Source: Diphasiastrum complanatum
Taxonomy: Eukaryota > Streptophyta > Lycopodiopsida > Lycopodiales > Lycopodiaceae
Direction: 5' to 3'
DNA length: 64,000 bases
NCBI GenBank assembly: GCA_029204225.1
Contig: CM055097.1
Span: 45,901,038-45,965,037 of the forward strand
Of this stretch, positions 44,752-55,445 are shown one piece after another; position 1 is the stretch's first letter, and every line of letters begins with the position of its first letter. The translations under genes and the position numbers were made by a program. The notes under the pieces are model-generated. The model was not told the DNA's origin and ran no database searches. It saw only the letters and a program-made list of their open reading frames with translations.

Positions 44752-45569
44752 GTTCATCCTGAGCACCAATACACTATGTAAATATACACACACACTCTCT
44801 CTATGACAACTTTGCAATCTTACTCGCTGAAGTTGAACGTCTGCACAATAATCAACTGGAGTAGAAGTGGGATCAACGACGAACTCTTCGAGTTCAAGAT
44901 CTTCGACTACATCCTCTTCGATCACCTACGAACTCAAAGTATTCGAGTTCAAGGTCCATGTCATCCACACTGCCCTGTCCAAACACAAACCATGTCACAG
45001 ACTCCATGTATATATACATAACGACAACTCACGTAAATGATGATGAGACAATCTGTGATAAACACATGCAAGTGTAAAAGAGTGAATTAGAGCTCCTGTG
45101 CAAACTCCAATGTGTCTTGATTATCTGATTCCATAGGATCAGAGATCTTAGAGAGAGTGAAAGCCATTCAAGGAATAGTAATAGCTATTTAATTTGCAAC
45201 TAGCTAAGTAAGATCACTGCACATAGTGCACCATTACTGTGAACCATTCTTGGGCATAAGATCGTGATCTGATTGTTGTATTTACAACTGCTTAATTCAA
45301 ATTCTCTATTTTCTTATGTGTATTGCACTATGAATGCTTTCTGACTACTTTCTTTCTCTATTGACACTCACTCAATTTGGAATGTCTAAACTTGAAGGAA
45401 GCATGGCTGTCTTAGACGTCTAATTATTTGCTCCCTTCATGGTTGTCATTGACACCTTGGCAAGACATTTCTCATTTGATCTAAGTTAATATTGTTATTA
45501 TAGTTTGGTAAAGATCTTGTAAATTTCTCTATGTTGGAGCTGTGCTTTCTATCCCGCACCTAATCTATT
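44752..45569. other. Non-coding, nothing recognised
   Basis: Possibly more of the preceding retroelement or its LTR, but no terminal repeat, primer site or coding motif was found. Confidence 0.4.
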
Positions 45570-47045
45570 CAAGCACACCCCAACACCACCCCAGGTACAT
45601 TCCATGTCGCCTACCTCCAAGTAGGCATGACCCATCCCTAGGTCACTATCCTAATATCCAAGACGATCATCAAAGCATCTCCTGCTCCTCCTGGCTCCTA
45701 GCAGTGTCGCTTGCTCTCTCTGGCTGCGTGCCACCCGACACCATGCCAACGCAAGCTCATCCATGAGTCGTTGCTCACAGGATCCTAAGGCCAATGTCTC
45801 CTTGATCATATTGAGATATATGGCTCTAAGTGACTTTCTCTAGGCTTCCTAATCTCACCACCTGTGGATCTGAACCATACAGCTTCCAACACTTGTGCAA
45901 GCCTAGACTCCTACAAATATAGCCAAATGCATGAAAGTTAGAGATAGCATATCCATGCCCATGATGGTAGACGTCTCCCCATCGATGCCAATGCCAATGA
46001 CTGGCCCCCTGCTGTAATGCCAACTGGTACTCCCAAATGAGCACACTATGAAGTCCTCGCCATCAGTGTCCCCTCCAGTAGATTACTAGAAAAACACTCA
46101 CCAAGTGTTTGCCCTCTGATCACACTCAATTGTGCGATTTCTATCTGCTCTCCATCCTAGAGCTAGCTCCCACAGCTTCAAGATTTGCCCATTTGCATTT
46201 GTAGCATCCTGATTCCATCATGAATCGCCTTATAAGCCATGTCCAATGACTCAAGTCCAATCTGAGATAGCTGCCCCTTGATGATCATCCCATGTCATCC
46301 TACAGTCCATCCCTATTAGGTGTCCCAATGCCATCACCGATCTCAAGTATCTGAGCATCTACCCTATAGTGTCCCACCTGTATTTTCCCAAACTAGCCCC
46401 AAGCTACTCTTGTGAATGATTCCAAACCATTCCCTAAGAATACACTAGGATATGAACTCCAAAGCCACCATCAAGTCCGATCACATGACTGTGCATGCCA
46501 ATATCCCTCCAAGTGAACCTCTGAGATCTTCCATGGCCCAAACCAAACAATCTGCGCCCTTTCATCACTAGAATCTGCATCCCTGATGCAATACTAATAT
46601 GGCAAATTGGACTTATCCAAACTGGCAGTTGAAGTGTATCTCCTTGATGACAAACCTGATACACTGATCCACAGTTAATCAAAATTGACTTACGAACTGC
46701 AAAATCACAAAATCATCACACTTACTACTCGCCAAGAGTCTCCAAAGTGTGATCATTGACCCATTCTTCATCCTCCAGTGTCCCACACACATCTCGTCCA
46801 ATGCAAGCTCGCTATCTTGCCCAATGGCTTCCAACTGGCACCATCTCACACTTCCATCACCCGTGACTGCCAAAATGTGTGTACCTCCAAGCTAGCCCAT
46901 ATTTTCCTTCGAACAAAAAATTTCCAAGCTACAGATACGTGTGTCAATGTAGCTATCACTTGAGTCGACAAGACCACTGCCAATCATACCTGTGAGAGTG
47001 TTCCTCCAAAATGCCACTTGACGTTGGTCAGTTCTAACTCCAAGA
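45570..47045 (-). repeat. Dispersed 1.4-kb repeat, copy 2 (inverted to copy 1)
   Basis: It is the reverse complement of 28,998-30,430 with scattered differences, including the end block ACGTCAAGTGGCATTTT on the minus strand near 47,020. Short ORFs in both copies are not conserved as protein. Confidence 0.8.
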
Positions 47046-47593
47046 GTTGAACTGATCACGAGAAACTAACATACCAGGCCTACCTCTCACCTATGATTGC
47101 ATGCCCTTTCAAAATTGTTGCCAATGATGAGTAGTCATGACGCCAAGCTACACTTCCGTCGCCAAAACTAGCTTTCTCCACACAATTTCGCTATCATTCT
47201 TCTCCATACCGCAATTATCGCTTCCAAACACCCTGTTAACCTATTAGAAGTAAGTAATAATGATTTTGAAGTGATGATGCTATCTCCTCACTTCCTCACT
47301 CTCCAAGCTTCCAAGCTTGTTTTCAACAACTATGGCTGTCAATCCAATCCATTCTAGCACCTTCCACAGCCCACGGCCTTCTATTGTCAGATTGTACGTG
47401 CCAGGGGGTCCTCCATCATGCATTGACAGCTCAGGGAATGGTCTTCTGCAATGAAAGATCCATCATTTTTCACCTGTAAATCCTAGCAGTTTAAAGAAGA
47501 GGATGTCTTGGGCATTTTGTTAATCTCACTCTGAGATTATTCTTACAGCTACCTCCTGTCTGAGGTTGCCCTACCTCAAGCTTTTTTTGTGCC

Positions 47594-47880
47594 TGTGAAG
47601 GATTTCAGATCATTCAAGATCCAAATCCATGTCCCTGATCTTTGGTTACAAAGAGAGCAAACCAACAATATTTTCAATGTAAAAAAATCAGCATCTACAT
47701 ACAAAATGAGATGCAAACTCTAAGAGATACTAATCAAACATGAACCAAAACATAGAATATAGTTGTTGTCCGTAAAATTATAGTACCCTATTGTATTTCA
47801 TATGTGTGGAACCAAAAATAGCAATCAATAATCATCCTACACATAGAATTGCAAGATAACATCATGAGAGTGCACCAATG
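47594..47880 (-). repeat. Inverted partial LTR of the copia element at 47,891
   Basis: Starting at TGTGAAGGATTTCAGATC this is the reverse complement of the last part of the LTR at 48,210-48,516. It ends at GAGTGCACCAATGA, ten bases before the intact LTR starts, so two LTR segments stand head to head. Confidence 0.88.
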
Positions 47881-47890
47881 ACATATAGAA

Positions 47891-48516
47891 TGTGAGAGAT
47901 TTCAGCTAGTTTAGTCATATTTTGGTAAATTGTCAATAAGAGGCCAAAAATCGTTTTAGACTTAGAGTTATATTAGTTTAAAATACATCAAATAAACACT
48001 TTTTGAAAGTGTGGGAAAGTTGTAGTCGAGCTTGAGAGAGATTCAAATTTGAACTTTGGGTACATTGAATCTTGACCCAAAAATAGTAGGGTTTACATTT
48101 TGGAGGGAAAGCCAAGTGGCCAAATAGGGTTTGGACACTTTATAAAAGGATGTAACTCATGGAGACACATCTTATCTCTTCTCTCTCTCATTTCATCATT
48201 ATACATGGTTCTCTTTGGGTTCTACTACTCATTGGTGCACTATCTTGGTGATATCTGGCAATCTTGTGTGTAGAATGCTCATATTTTTCTATTTTTGGTT
48301 CCACACGTGTGAGATATAGTAGGGTATTATAATTGTACGGATAGAAAACATGTTTTATGTTTTGGTTCATGTTTGATCAGTATCTCTTAGAGTTTGCATC
48401 TCATTTTGTATGTAGATGCTGATTTTTCTACATTGGCAGGATTGTTGGTTTGCTCCTTATTGTAACCAAAGATCAGGGACATGGATTGGATCTTGAATGA
48501 TCTGAAATCCTTCACA
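47891..48516 (+). repeat. 5' LTR (626 bp)
   Basis: Begins TGTGAGAGATTTCAG and ends GAAATCCTTCACA, so its termini TGTGA/TCACA are inverted. A TATA-like stretch (CTTTATAAAAGGATG) lies near 48,139. The tRNA-Met primer site follows with no gap. Confidence 0.92.
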
Positions 48517-48528
48517 TGGTATCAAAGC
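48517..48528 (+). other. Primer-binding site, tRNA-Met type
   Basis: TGGTATCAAAGC, one base different from the commonest TGGTATCAGAGC form. Confidence 0.88.
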
Positions 48529-49148
48529 TCTTGTGTTTCAGGTTATGAAATGATCAGCCATGTTTAGCAAGGATTTGGAGGAGTTACCAATGCTAGAGCA
48601 TGCTAGATTGATTTCTACTCAAAAATCAGCATTTTTGCATGTGTAGAATTGTTCTTTTGTAGTTCAAAACTCAATATAGGGTTATATACTTTATCAATTC
48701 CAATTTCACACTTGGCTTACTGGATTTAGAGTGATTTCTGGTGCATTAGGAAGGTCTTATTGGAATCTACAAGAAGATATATCAAGAAATTGCATGTAGA
48801 ATTTGAGATATTCAATTTTTTGTGATTTTGTCAAAACCCTAATTTTGATTGGATCTCTAGTTTGTTAAGTCCATTCAAGAATCATTATTTTGAGGATAGA
48901 TCATAGGTTGATCAAGATCTCACTATTCTATGTGTTGATTTTCTAGTTATAAGTGCTAGAAGAGATTTGAGAGGTTCCATATCTTTGTGATTTCTTCTTG
49001 AGTTCATTTGTTGACATTCAAGAGAGTGCTTTGTGCATTGAAATAGGTTGAAAGAATAAGATCAGGTCACTTCAACATGGCTACAATTGGAAGCTTTATG
49101 TTGGAGAGCAATGATAGGCTTACCTCAATCAACTATTCTACTTAGAAG

Positions 49149-49830
49149 GTGAGGATGGAGTCCTTATTGGAGATGAATGAGTTGATGGAGATTGTTGCAG
49201 GTGTGGAGGAGAGGCCTCAAGCACCTCAAGATCAAGTGAGGTATGACAAGAGAGCAAAGAAAGCTCTACACATGATTAAGATGAATGTTACCAATAACCT
49301 TCTCAAGGAAGTTGGTAAGTGCACATCATCTTTGGAGGCTTGGGAAGCTTTGAAGAAGCTTTATGAATCCAAGTCTACATCAAGAGTGCTTACTCTTAGG
49401 AGGCAAATCTTTCAAAGTTTGCAAAAGAAGGAAGAGAGTACTCATGCTTTTGTTTTGAGGGTTAAGGCATTCAATGATAAGTTAGCATGTATTGATGAAA
49501 GCATTAAGGAGGTACTTAATGGCTTGTTGGATGATCATGCTAATCTTGTTCAAAGTTTTGCTATTCAAAAGACTTTGCCAAGTATTGTAGATTTGCAAGA
49601 GATCTTGGTGAATGAGGAGTATAGGCTTCAATCAAGAGGAGGTGGATCTACATCGACATCTCATTATGAAGAGGATGCTATGTTCATCAAAGGCAAGTTC
49701 AAGGGCAAAGGCAAAGGCAAGTGGTCTAAAGGAAAGATCAAGGTGAGACTTCTTCTTTTGGCAAAAAGAAAGATAAGTCTAAGTTAACATGCTTTTATTG
49801 TGCAATCAAAGAGCATTTTGCAAATGAATG
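49149..49830 (+). CDS. Copia gag with zinc knuckle (frameshifted at its end)
   Basis: The frame starts with a UBN2-type capsid region (WEALKKLYESKSTSRVLTLR and ESTHAFVLRVKAFNDKLA). It passes through a Lys/Gly-rich RNA-binding stretch (KGKGKGKWSKGK) and ends at a stop at 49,785-49,787. The zinc knuckle CFYCAIKEHFANEC (CX2CX4HX4C) lies in a frame one base back, reached near 49,742, which continues into the protease ORF. Copia normally uses one ORF, so this is either a mutation or a -1 frameshift; no classic slippery heptamer is evident. An in-frame ATG may lie earlier, since an upstream stop precedes 49,149. Confidence 0.8.
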
Positions 49831-49831
49831 T

Positions 49832-51634
49832 TTGAAGAAGCAAAGAGATGAAGGTAGCAAGCAGATCAATTTTACTACTAATGATGAGGATCTAGGTGGT
49901 TGTGATTCTCTTTTGATGTGTTCTTCAAGTCTAATACCAAGTGAAGGTGATAAAGATTCATGGTGGATTGATAGTGGATCTAGTTCACACATGACTAGTC
50001 ACAAGGAGTTCTTTACTTCTTTGGTCACTTATGATGGAGCCAAGAAAGCAATTCACGTGGCCAATGATGGTGAGTGTGTGATTGAAGGTATTGGTTCAAT
50101 TCCTATTTGTCTCTCTACTAATAGGAAAGCAAGACTTGATGGTGTTCTTTACATTTCTTCATTTTCAAAGAATTTGCTAAGTGTTGGTCAAATGATAGAG
50201 AAAGGATACATTGTAAAGCTTGGTGACGATGCTTGTTTTATTACAAAGGAAGAAATCTTGGTTGCTAGGGGCAATAGACAAGGTAGACTTTTCAAGCTTG
50301 ATGCTTTTGTTATGGCTAACAAAAAGGATGGAATGGAAAAGGAGATTGGTCTTAACTTTCCAAAGTTACCTTTTGGCATCAATAAGATTGGTGGATCTTA
50401 TGCAAAGTCTAAAAAGCTTCCTTGTGTTAGATCTAGGTCAAGATCTAATATGCTTCTTGGAGATGTTCATCTTTGTGCTAACTTGGCTAGTCTTGAGGAT
50501 AATGATGGTGTTTCAATGGTTCTTCATGGCAAGTGCAAGCATGCAAAAGCTAAGGAAAGAGCTAACTTCATCAATGGAATTGAAGGTTCTTCCTTGGAAA
50601 AGGTTGTTGCTAATGATTCCTTTGATCATATGGAAAAAGATGTTGCTAGGTGCATGCATGAAGGAGATGGTTCTTCTACATTCTTTTGTGATGAGTCCAA
50701 GAAACTCATTTTTGCAGCAAGTGGAGTCACATGTCTTCATAAAGAGAGTAGATCAAATGGTTCTATCAAGAGACTTGGTGAGGGAGATAGTCACAAGTCA
50801 AGGAGAAGAGAAGTATGTGAAGAGTTCAAAGTAGGATGTACTTTGAATGATGTCATTGTGAATGATAGTGAGGAAGAATTATTATCATATGAGTCATTAC
50901 CTAAAACATTGAGTAGAAGTTTTTGTTTGAAAAAAGAGAGTACTTCAATCATCCTTATGTTGAAGGTACTAGTCATTTTTTTCATGGCTTCTAATGTTTT
51001 TGAGGTTTCTACTTCTTATGATGCAATCATTAAGAGGGAGTCTTATGAAGGAAACAACAATGGAAGATTGATTCTTGGGAAGATCCAAGGCATGGATCTC
51101 ACATCTTGTCATCAACTCAAAGGATTCTATGATTATGAATTGATCACTCATGATCGAGATGGCAAAAGGTTGGTTGGAGAAGACTACATGGAGCAAATCG
51201 AGAGGCAATTTTTTCAAGGCAAGGGAGATCTCATTGGTGATCTTATTGAGGTTTGTTGTGGACTCAAGAAGGCTAGATTTATTAGGTTTGATACTCATCT
51301 TCACCTACTCTACTTCATGTTGGATGGAAAGTTTGGAATCTATCTTTTAATTTATGATGGTGACATTGTTTTCACTAATCTTTATGGAAGATGGAGATCA
51401 AGCATTGATGAGATCTTGTTGGATCTAGATCATATGTTTGAGAGGGAGTATTTCCAGAGGTTCAGGTCTGAATATATTCATATCTTTGATATCTTTGATG
51501 ATCAAGAGAAAGGTAAGCAAGTGGAAGCGACTCACTTTGCTTTACTCACATGTTTTGAAGAATTTTCTTGTGTAGATGATGCTATGCAAGTGGATATTGG
51601 TTCTCATGGTTTTCATACTGGAAAAACAAATTAA
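49832..51634 (+). CDS. Copia protease fused to a degenerate pol, 600 codons open
   Basis: Residues 1-120 form a convincing copia protease (WWIDSGSSSHMTSHKEFF; LDGVLYISSFSKNLLSVGQM). The rest keeps an open frame but has no HHCC or DDE integrase pattern. Near residues 470-530 there is faint RT likeness: CGLKKARFIRFDTHLH where copia has an YGLKQAPRAWY-type motif, and LLIYDGDIVFTN where the YVDD box is expected. The aspartate pair is lost, so no polymerase activity is expected. Compared with a usual pol of about 1,300 residues this is less than half. What the 350 residues between protease and RT-like part are is unknown. ATGs, including the given start, are internal; the frame opens upstream through the zinc knuckle. 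Confidence 0.7.
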   Translation: MKKQRDEGSKQINFTTNDEDLGGCDSLLMCSSSLIPSEGDKDSWWIDSGSSSHMTSHKEFFTSLVTYDGAKKAIHVANDGECVIEGIGSIPICLSTNRKARLDGVLYISSFSKNLLSVGQMIEKGYIVKLGDDACFITKEEILVARGNRQGRLFKLDAFVMANKKDGMEKEIGLNFPKLPFGINKIGGSYAKSKKLPCVRSRSRSNMLLGDVHLCANLASLEDNDGVSMVLHGKCKHAKAKERANFINGIEGSSLEKVVANDSFDHMEKDVARCMHEGDGSSTFFCDESKKLIFAASGVTCLHKESRSNGSIKRLGEGDSHKSRRREVCEEFKVGCTLNDVIVNDSEEELLSYESLPKTLSRSFCLKKESTSIILMLKVLVIFFMASNVFEVSTSYDAIIKRESYEGNNNGRLILGKIQGMDLTSCHQLKGFYDYELITHDRDGKRLVGEDYMEQIERQFFQGKGDLIGDLIEVCCGLKKARFIRFDTHLHLLYFMLDGKFGIYLLIYDGDIVFTNLYGRWRSSIDEILLDLDHMFEREYFQRFRSEYIHIFDIFDDQEKGKQVEATHFALLTCFEEFSCVDDAMQVDIGSHGFHTGKTN

Positions 51635-52463
51635 TGAATTTGGAAAACAAAGTTTGTTCATTTACTTTGATGGTCAAGAGGAAGATCGAGAGGTTGGTCT
51701 CAAAGGGCTTCAACAACACAAAAGGAAAGGTGGCAATTTGGAGCTAGTCAAGAGCATCGAAGGAAGGTCATTTGGCAAATATGTTATGGATCTGTTTTTA
51801 CAGGTTATTGAAGACTCAAGTAAGGTCAAAGGAGAAGCAAGGAAGAGTTGTTCAAGTTTACTTTACTTGTTCTATCTCATGTTTGAGCTATTTCATGTGG
51901 ATGTGTGCAAATTGTCAAGATATGGACAAACTAGCTACATTGTCTTGCAATATCTTATTGTTGGAGTTGTACTAGCATTCTTGGCTGGTTTTGCTGATGG
52001 AAATGAAGCTAATGGAGGTTCATTATGTCACTCATTCATGGCCAAGTCATCAAGGTTTGATGATATCTTGTGGCAAGATGGAGATGGAGGCTCATTCATG
52101 GAGTTTTATGGTGGGGACATATCAAGAAAGGACAAAGTTGGAGGAGACAAGAAAGCAAATGGTAATCACTCACATTTATTGTTTGGTTGCTGTAACTGTC
52201 CAGAGAGTTCAAAGTTTGAAGCATGGAGGAATTATTTCATTCACATTTTATTTGGTTCTTCATGTTCTAGTTATATCTTGATGTGTAAAATTGATGTAAG
52301 AAATAGTGAAGCATCCAATTTGGACACTATTCTCTATATCAATTATGAAAGATACTTTAAAACCTTAGAAAGGAGATCTATAGTTAGGATGGAGATCATT
52401 CTAAAGTTGGATCAAAGTTCTATTGTCAAAACTATGTCAAAACTAGTTGAAGAGGGAGTGTGA
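51576..52463 (+). CDS. ORF at the 3' end of the copia element, RNase H-like remnant
   Basis: This 295-codon frame overlaps the previous ORF and ends at TGA 52,461-52,463, just inside the 3' LTR. A hydrophobic stretch (residues 120-139, SYIVLQYLIVGVVLAFLAGF) could be read as a membrane segment, and an envelope-like role might be imagined from its place. I prefer decayed copia RNase H: LQYLIVGVVLAFLAGFADGN lines up with the LRYLKGT...GYADADWA region of the family. Neither reading is certain. The conserved acidic residues are mostly gone. Confidence 0.45.
   Translation: MMLCKWILVLMVFILEKQINEFGKQSLFIYFDGQEEDREVGLKGLQQHKRKGGNLELVKSIEGRSFGKYVMDLFLQVIEDSSKVKGEARKSCSSLLYLFYLMFELFHVDVCKLSRYGQTSYIVLQYLIVGVVLAFLAGFADGNEANGGSLCHSFMAKSSRFDDILWQDGDGGSFMEFYGGDISRKDKVGGDKKANGNHSHLLFGCCNCPESSKFEAWRNYFIHILFGSSCSSYILMCKIDVRNSEASNLDTILYINYERYFKTLERRSIVRMEIILKLDQSSIVKTMSKLVEEGV
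52447..52458 (+). other. Polypurine tract
   Basis: GTTGAAGAGGGAG immediately before the 3' LTR start. Confidence 0.75.
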
Positions 52464-52887
52464 GAGATTTCAACTGGTTTAGTCTAGTTAAGTCACATTT
52501 TGGTAAATTGTCAATAAGAGGCCAAAACTCATTTTAGACTTAGAGATAAACTTTTTGAAGATATATTAGTTTAAAATACATTCAATAAACACTTTTTGAA
52601 AGTGTGGGAAAGTTGGTAGTCGAGTTTGAGAGAAATTCAAATTTGAACTTTGGGTACATTGAATCTAGACCCAAAAATAGTAGGGTTTACATTTTGAAGG
52701 GAAAGCCAAGTGGCCAAATAGGGTTTGGACTCTCTATAAAAGGATGTATCATGTTTGATCAGTATCTCTTAGAGTTTGCATCTCATTTTGTATGTAGATG
52801 CTGATTTTTCTACATTGGCAGGATTGTGGTTTGCTCCTTATTGTAACCAAAGATCAGGGACATGGATTGGATCTTGAATGATCTGAA
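52459..52887 (+). repeat. 3' LTR with internal deletion (429 bp)
   Basis: It matches the 5' LTR from TGTGAGAG to the TATA-like CTCTATAAAAGGATG, skips about 218 bp, and resumes at ATCATGTTTGATCAGTATC. It ends at GATCTTGAATGATCTGAA, about a dozen bases before the expected TTCACA, where the hairpin-core repeat begins. Confidence 0.9.
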
Positions 52888-53830
52888 TTTATCACTCGCA
52901 AAAATTTGAATTTGATTTCTACATGTGAGAAACTTCAAATCTGGTCCTCATCACTCGACTTAGCTCATTGAGTGATCAAAATTGACTAATATCGAGTATA
53001 GTACATTTAGATTGATTGTTTTTTTCTCGCTTATCAATGGAATTGCTATCATGCGATATAGCTCAAACATACAGTCTATCACTTGAGATATTGCATATTG
53101 GCCCTTATCGCTTGAGATTGTCCATTGAGTGATCAAGTTAGAGTAATTGTGAGGTTAGGACATTCATGTGAGCCAACTCAATTTTGGTCCTAATTGCTCG
53201 ACGTTGCTCATTGAGTGATCATAATTGACCAACATCACATCAAATAGCTCAAACTTGCTGTCTATCAATGTAAATAGGCCCATTTTGGTGCTTCTATCAC
53301 TCGGGAAAGCCAAAATTTGCTACCTAACATATGATTTTGCTACTTATTAATTGACGTGGCTCATCAAGTGACTAGACTCAACCAGTCTCAAGAGTAGTAT
53401 ATTAAGACAACTCAAGTTCAACCCCTTGTCAAACCCTATCACACGTGATAACTAAAATTTTATGGATATGCGTTGTTTTGTTGCTTATCACCTGACACAG
53501 CTCATCAAGTGATCAGACTCAACCAGTCCCAAGTCTAGTATATTAAGATAGCTCAAGCTTGATTCCTTGTCAATGAAATTGACTCCTATCACATGAGATA
53601 ACTAAAATTTGATGTGCATCTTTTGGGATAGTTTACTTTTGGTGTCCCCATCACTTGAGATAGCTCAAATCTAATGTCTAATACAAGACCTTGGTTCTTA
53701 TCACTTGACATAGAAGATCAAGTGACTAAACCTGATCAATCTACAATCTGGGACAATCAATTTTGGCCCCTTGTAGATGGAATTGTCTCCTACCACTCAA
53801 GATAATTCAAATTTGATGTCAATCACCCAT
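52888..53830 (+). repeat. Hairpin-core dispersed repeat, array 3
   Basis: Same phrases and orientation as array 2. Cores lie at 52,951-52,976 (TCACTCGACTTAGCTCATTG then AGTGATC), 53,194-53,220 and 53,488-53,513. Nearly the same 60-bp segment occurs at 53,350-53,410 and 53,490-53,550 (CTCAACCAGTC, then AGTATATTAAGA). Confidence 0.75.
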
Positions 53831-55152
53831 TTGATGATCTTGGATTTCAAGGGTACTATTTTTGGGATGATCTTGGATTGGTACGACATTCCACTCTCTC
53901 CAATGTGCACTCTTTTGTCCATCACCGTGTTTGACTCTTAGGATGATGGTCCTATTAATATCCTACAAAGATGAGCTGTACCTCATTGATAACCTATCCT
54001 CTTCGTGCTGGATATGCCACAACCTAGGTGACTCTTGATTTTTGTTCCATTTTCCAATGATAGGTGCTTTTTGGTTCCTACCGGTCCCTAAGTACCAGTT
54101 TTAGCTACATACCCCCTTCCCATTTTCAATTTCTTATTTTATTCCTTAGGCATCACCAAAAAGCCTTTTTCTCTTAGTGAAGTTAAACATGGTTCTTGAT
54201 TGCTTTTGTAGTTATATGTTGGATGGTTTTTTCTCTCTCCGTAACCTATGGCGCTCATAGAGGTTGGCTCTTGATCTGCATATTATAGATTATGAGGTGC
54301 ATGAGGTCTTATAATTACCAATTGTAAATGATGTTGTTCTGTTAGAATGTTGGGATACTTCCTTTAAGAGTGAACCACATTGATGGTCTTCTGGTGTAGG
54401 TAATTAGATTGCTCACACATGAATCTTGTAATGCTTGAATATTTCAACGATCGTGACATATGCACTACGGATTGTGCTCTAGGTGTGGCATCAAAACAAA
54501 AACAACTATGTTCAATTTCCCAGGCCCAAGAGGATATTTCGCCTCATCGGGTTCCCTTTACCTCTTTTTCTGTATTCCAAGAGGTCAGGATCCAAAATTC
54601 ATCAAAAACCATCTTATAAGAAAACCTCGACAATCATCTTAGTTACAACACATACTCTAAATAAGAAATTCGACCCCAATTGGTTATGCTCAATTGTGAT
54701 AATAATCATGATTCTAAGATGACATCAATATTTTGTTCAAAATGATTAATGTCACTCCTCATCAAATGTCCACAAACAATAATATTTTTTTACAACATTA
54801 GGACATATATATAACAAATCACTTAAGACTTTATAAACTAAATAATGTCCACAAATTCTATGCGACATCAAATCACAGATTTACATTTGTCATTATTTTA
54901 AAATCACAAAATTCTTTTAAACACATGGTTATTTTGTACCAACGATATCAAATCATCTACTTGTCTTATATCAAATCAAAACTTAATTAATACTCATTTT
55001 TCCTTTGTAAAAAATAGTTAAACTCTTTAAAAAAACCATGGTCCTCTTGTACCCAAAATATGTCATATCACTCACACGCTTTTCAAAATTCATGGAAAAA
55101 AAAAGTCTTGTCACTCATATTTCTCCTTCAAAACAAATTTAAAAAATACAAG
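53831..55152. other. AT-rich non-coding DNA
   Basis: No gene recognised. The overlapping plus ORFs at 54,419-54,722 have no family resemblance. Confidence 0.5.
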
Positions 55153-55400
55153 TCAAATCACGGGAGGCAAGGCCAATATGCACGTCCAATTTGTAAGAAA
55201 TTATCTTTTAGCTAATTGCATATGATATGTTTTTTGTTTACCAATAATGTTTTGCTTTTTCTAAATCATTTAATTTGTGTTGATGTAGGTTGAAAATTAT
55301 GGACGCAAATATACAAACACCGAGTACAACATTGGATATTGCCAAGGCTATAGTGCCTTGGTTCATCATCTGCTTGCAACACAAGGCATACATCCAAGGG
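55153..55400 (+). pseudogene. Transposase_24-like fragment, second copy
   Basis: A short exon end (GQYARPI, up to GTAAG near 55,190) and, after an intron with a TGATGTAG acceptor, an exon encoding YGRKYTNTEYNIGYCQGYSA (about 55,290-55,400). These parallel the DNQYSSPI and FGRPFTKSEYEIRYQQGYSA exons of the 41,909 gene, at the same intron position. The rest of the gene is missing. Confidence 0.7.
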
Positions 55401-55445
55401 TAGATTTTTGTTACATTATTTGTATTCATATATTTCTAGTACATA

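Larger units (their letters stand above)
47891..52887 (+). mobile_element. Ty1/copia-type LTR retrotransposon with shrunken pol
   Basis: Complete order on the plus strand: 5' LTR 47,891-48,516, primer site 48,517-48,528, gag from 49,149, protease and a long derived ORF to 51,634, a second ORF 51,576-52,463, polypurine tract 52,447-52,458, and 3' LTR 52,459-52,887. Both LTRs start TGTGAGAGATTTCA. The internal region is 3.9 kb, short for copia, because the integrase core and standard RT are not recognisable. The 3' LTR has lost about 218 bp and its last dozen bases. It is probably a non-autonomous derivative. A further LTR fragment of the family lies at 55,446-55,812. Confidence 0.88.

Noticed and set aside
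49735-49790. Programmed -1 frameshift between gag and protease
   Set aside because: No X XXY YYZ heptamer or downstream stem is evident, and copia usually has one ORF; a simple mutation is likelier.
51933-51992. Membrane segment of an envelope-like protein (residues 120-139 of the 51,576 ORF)
   Set aside because: The segment aligns better with the LRYLKGT/GYADADWA part of copia RNase H, followed by a hydrophilic stretch, so an envelope gene is not supported.
54419-54722. Three overlapping plus ORFs as a small gene
   Set aside because: They overlap in all three frames without any conserved motif, which means only that stops are rare in that stretch.
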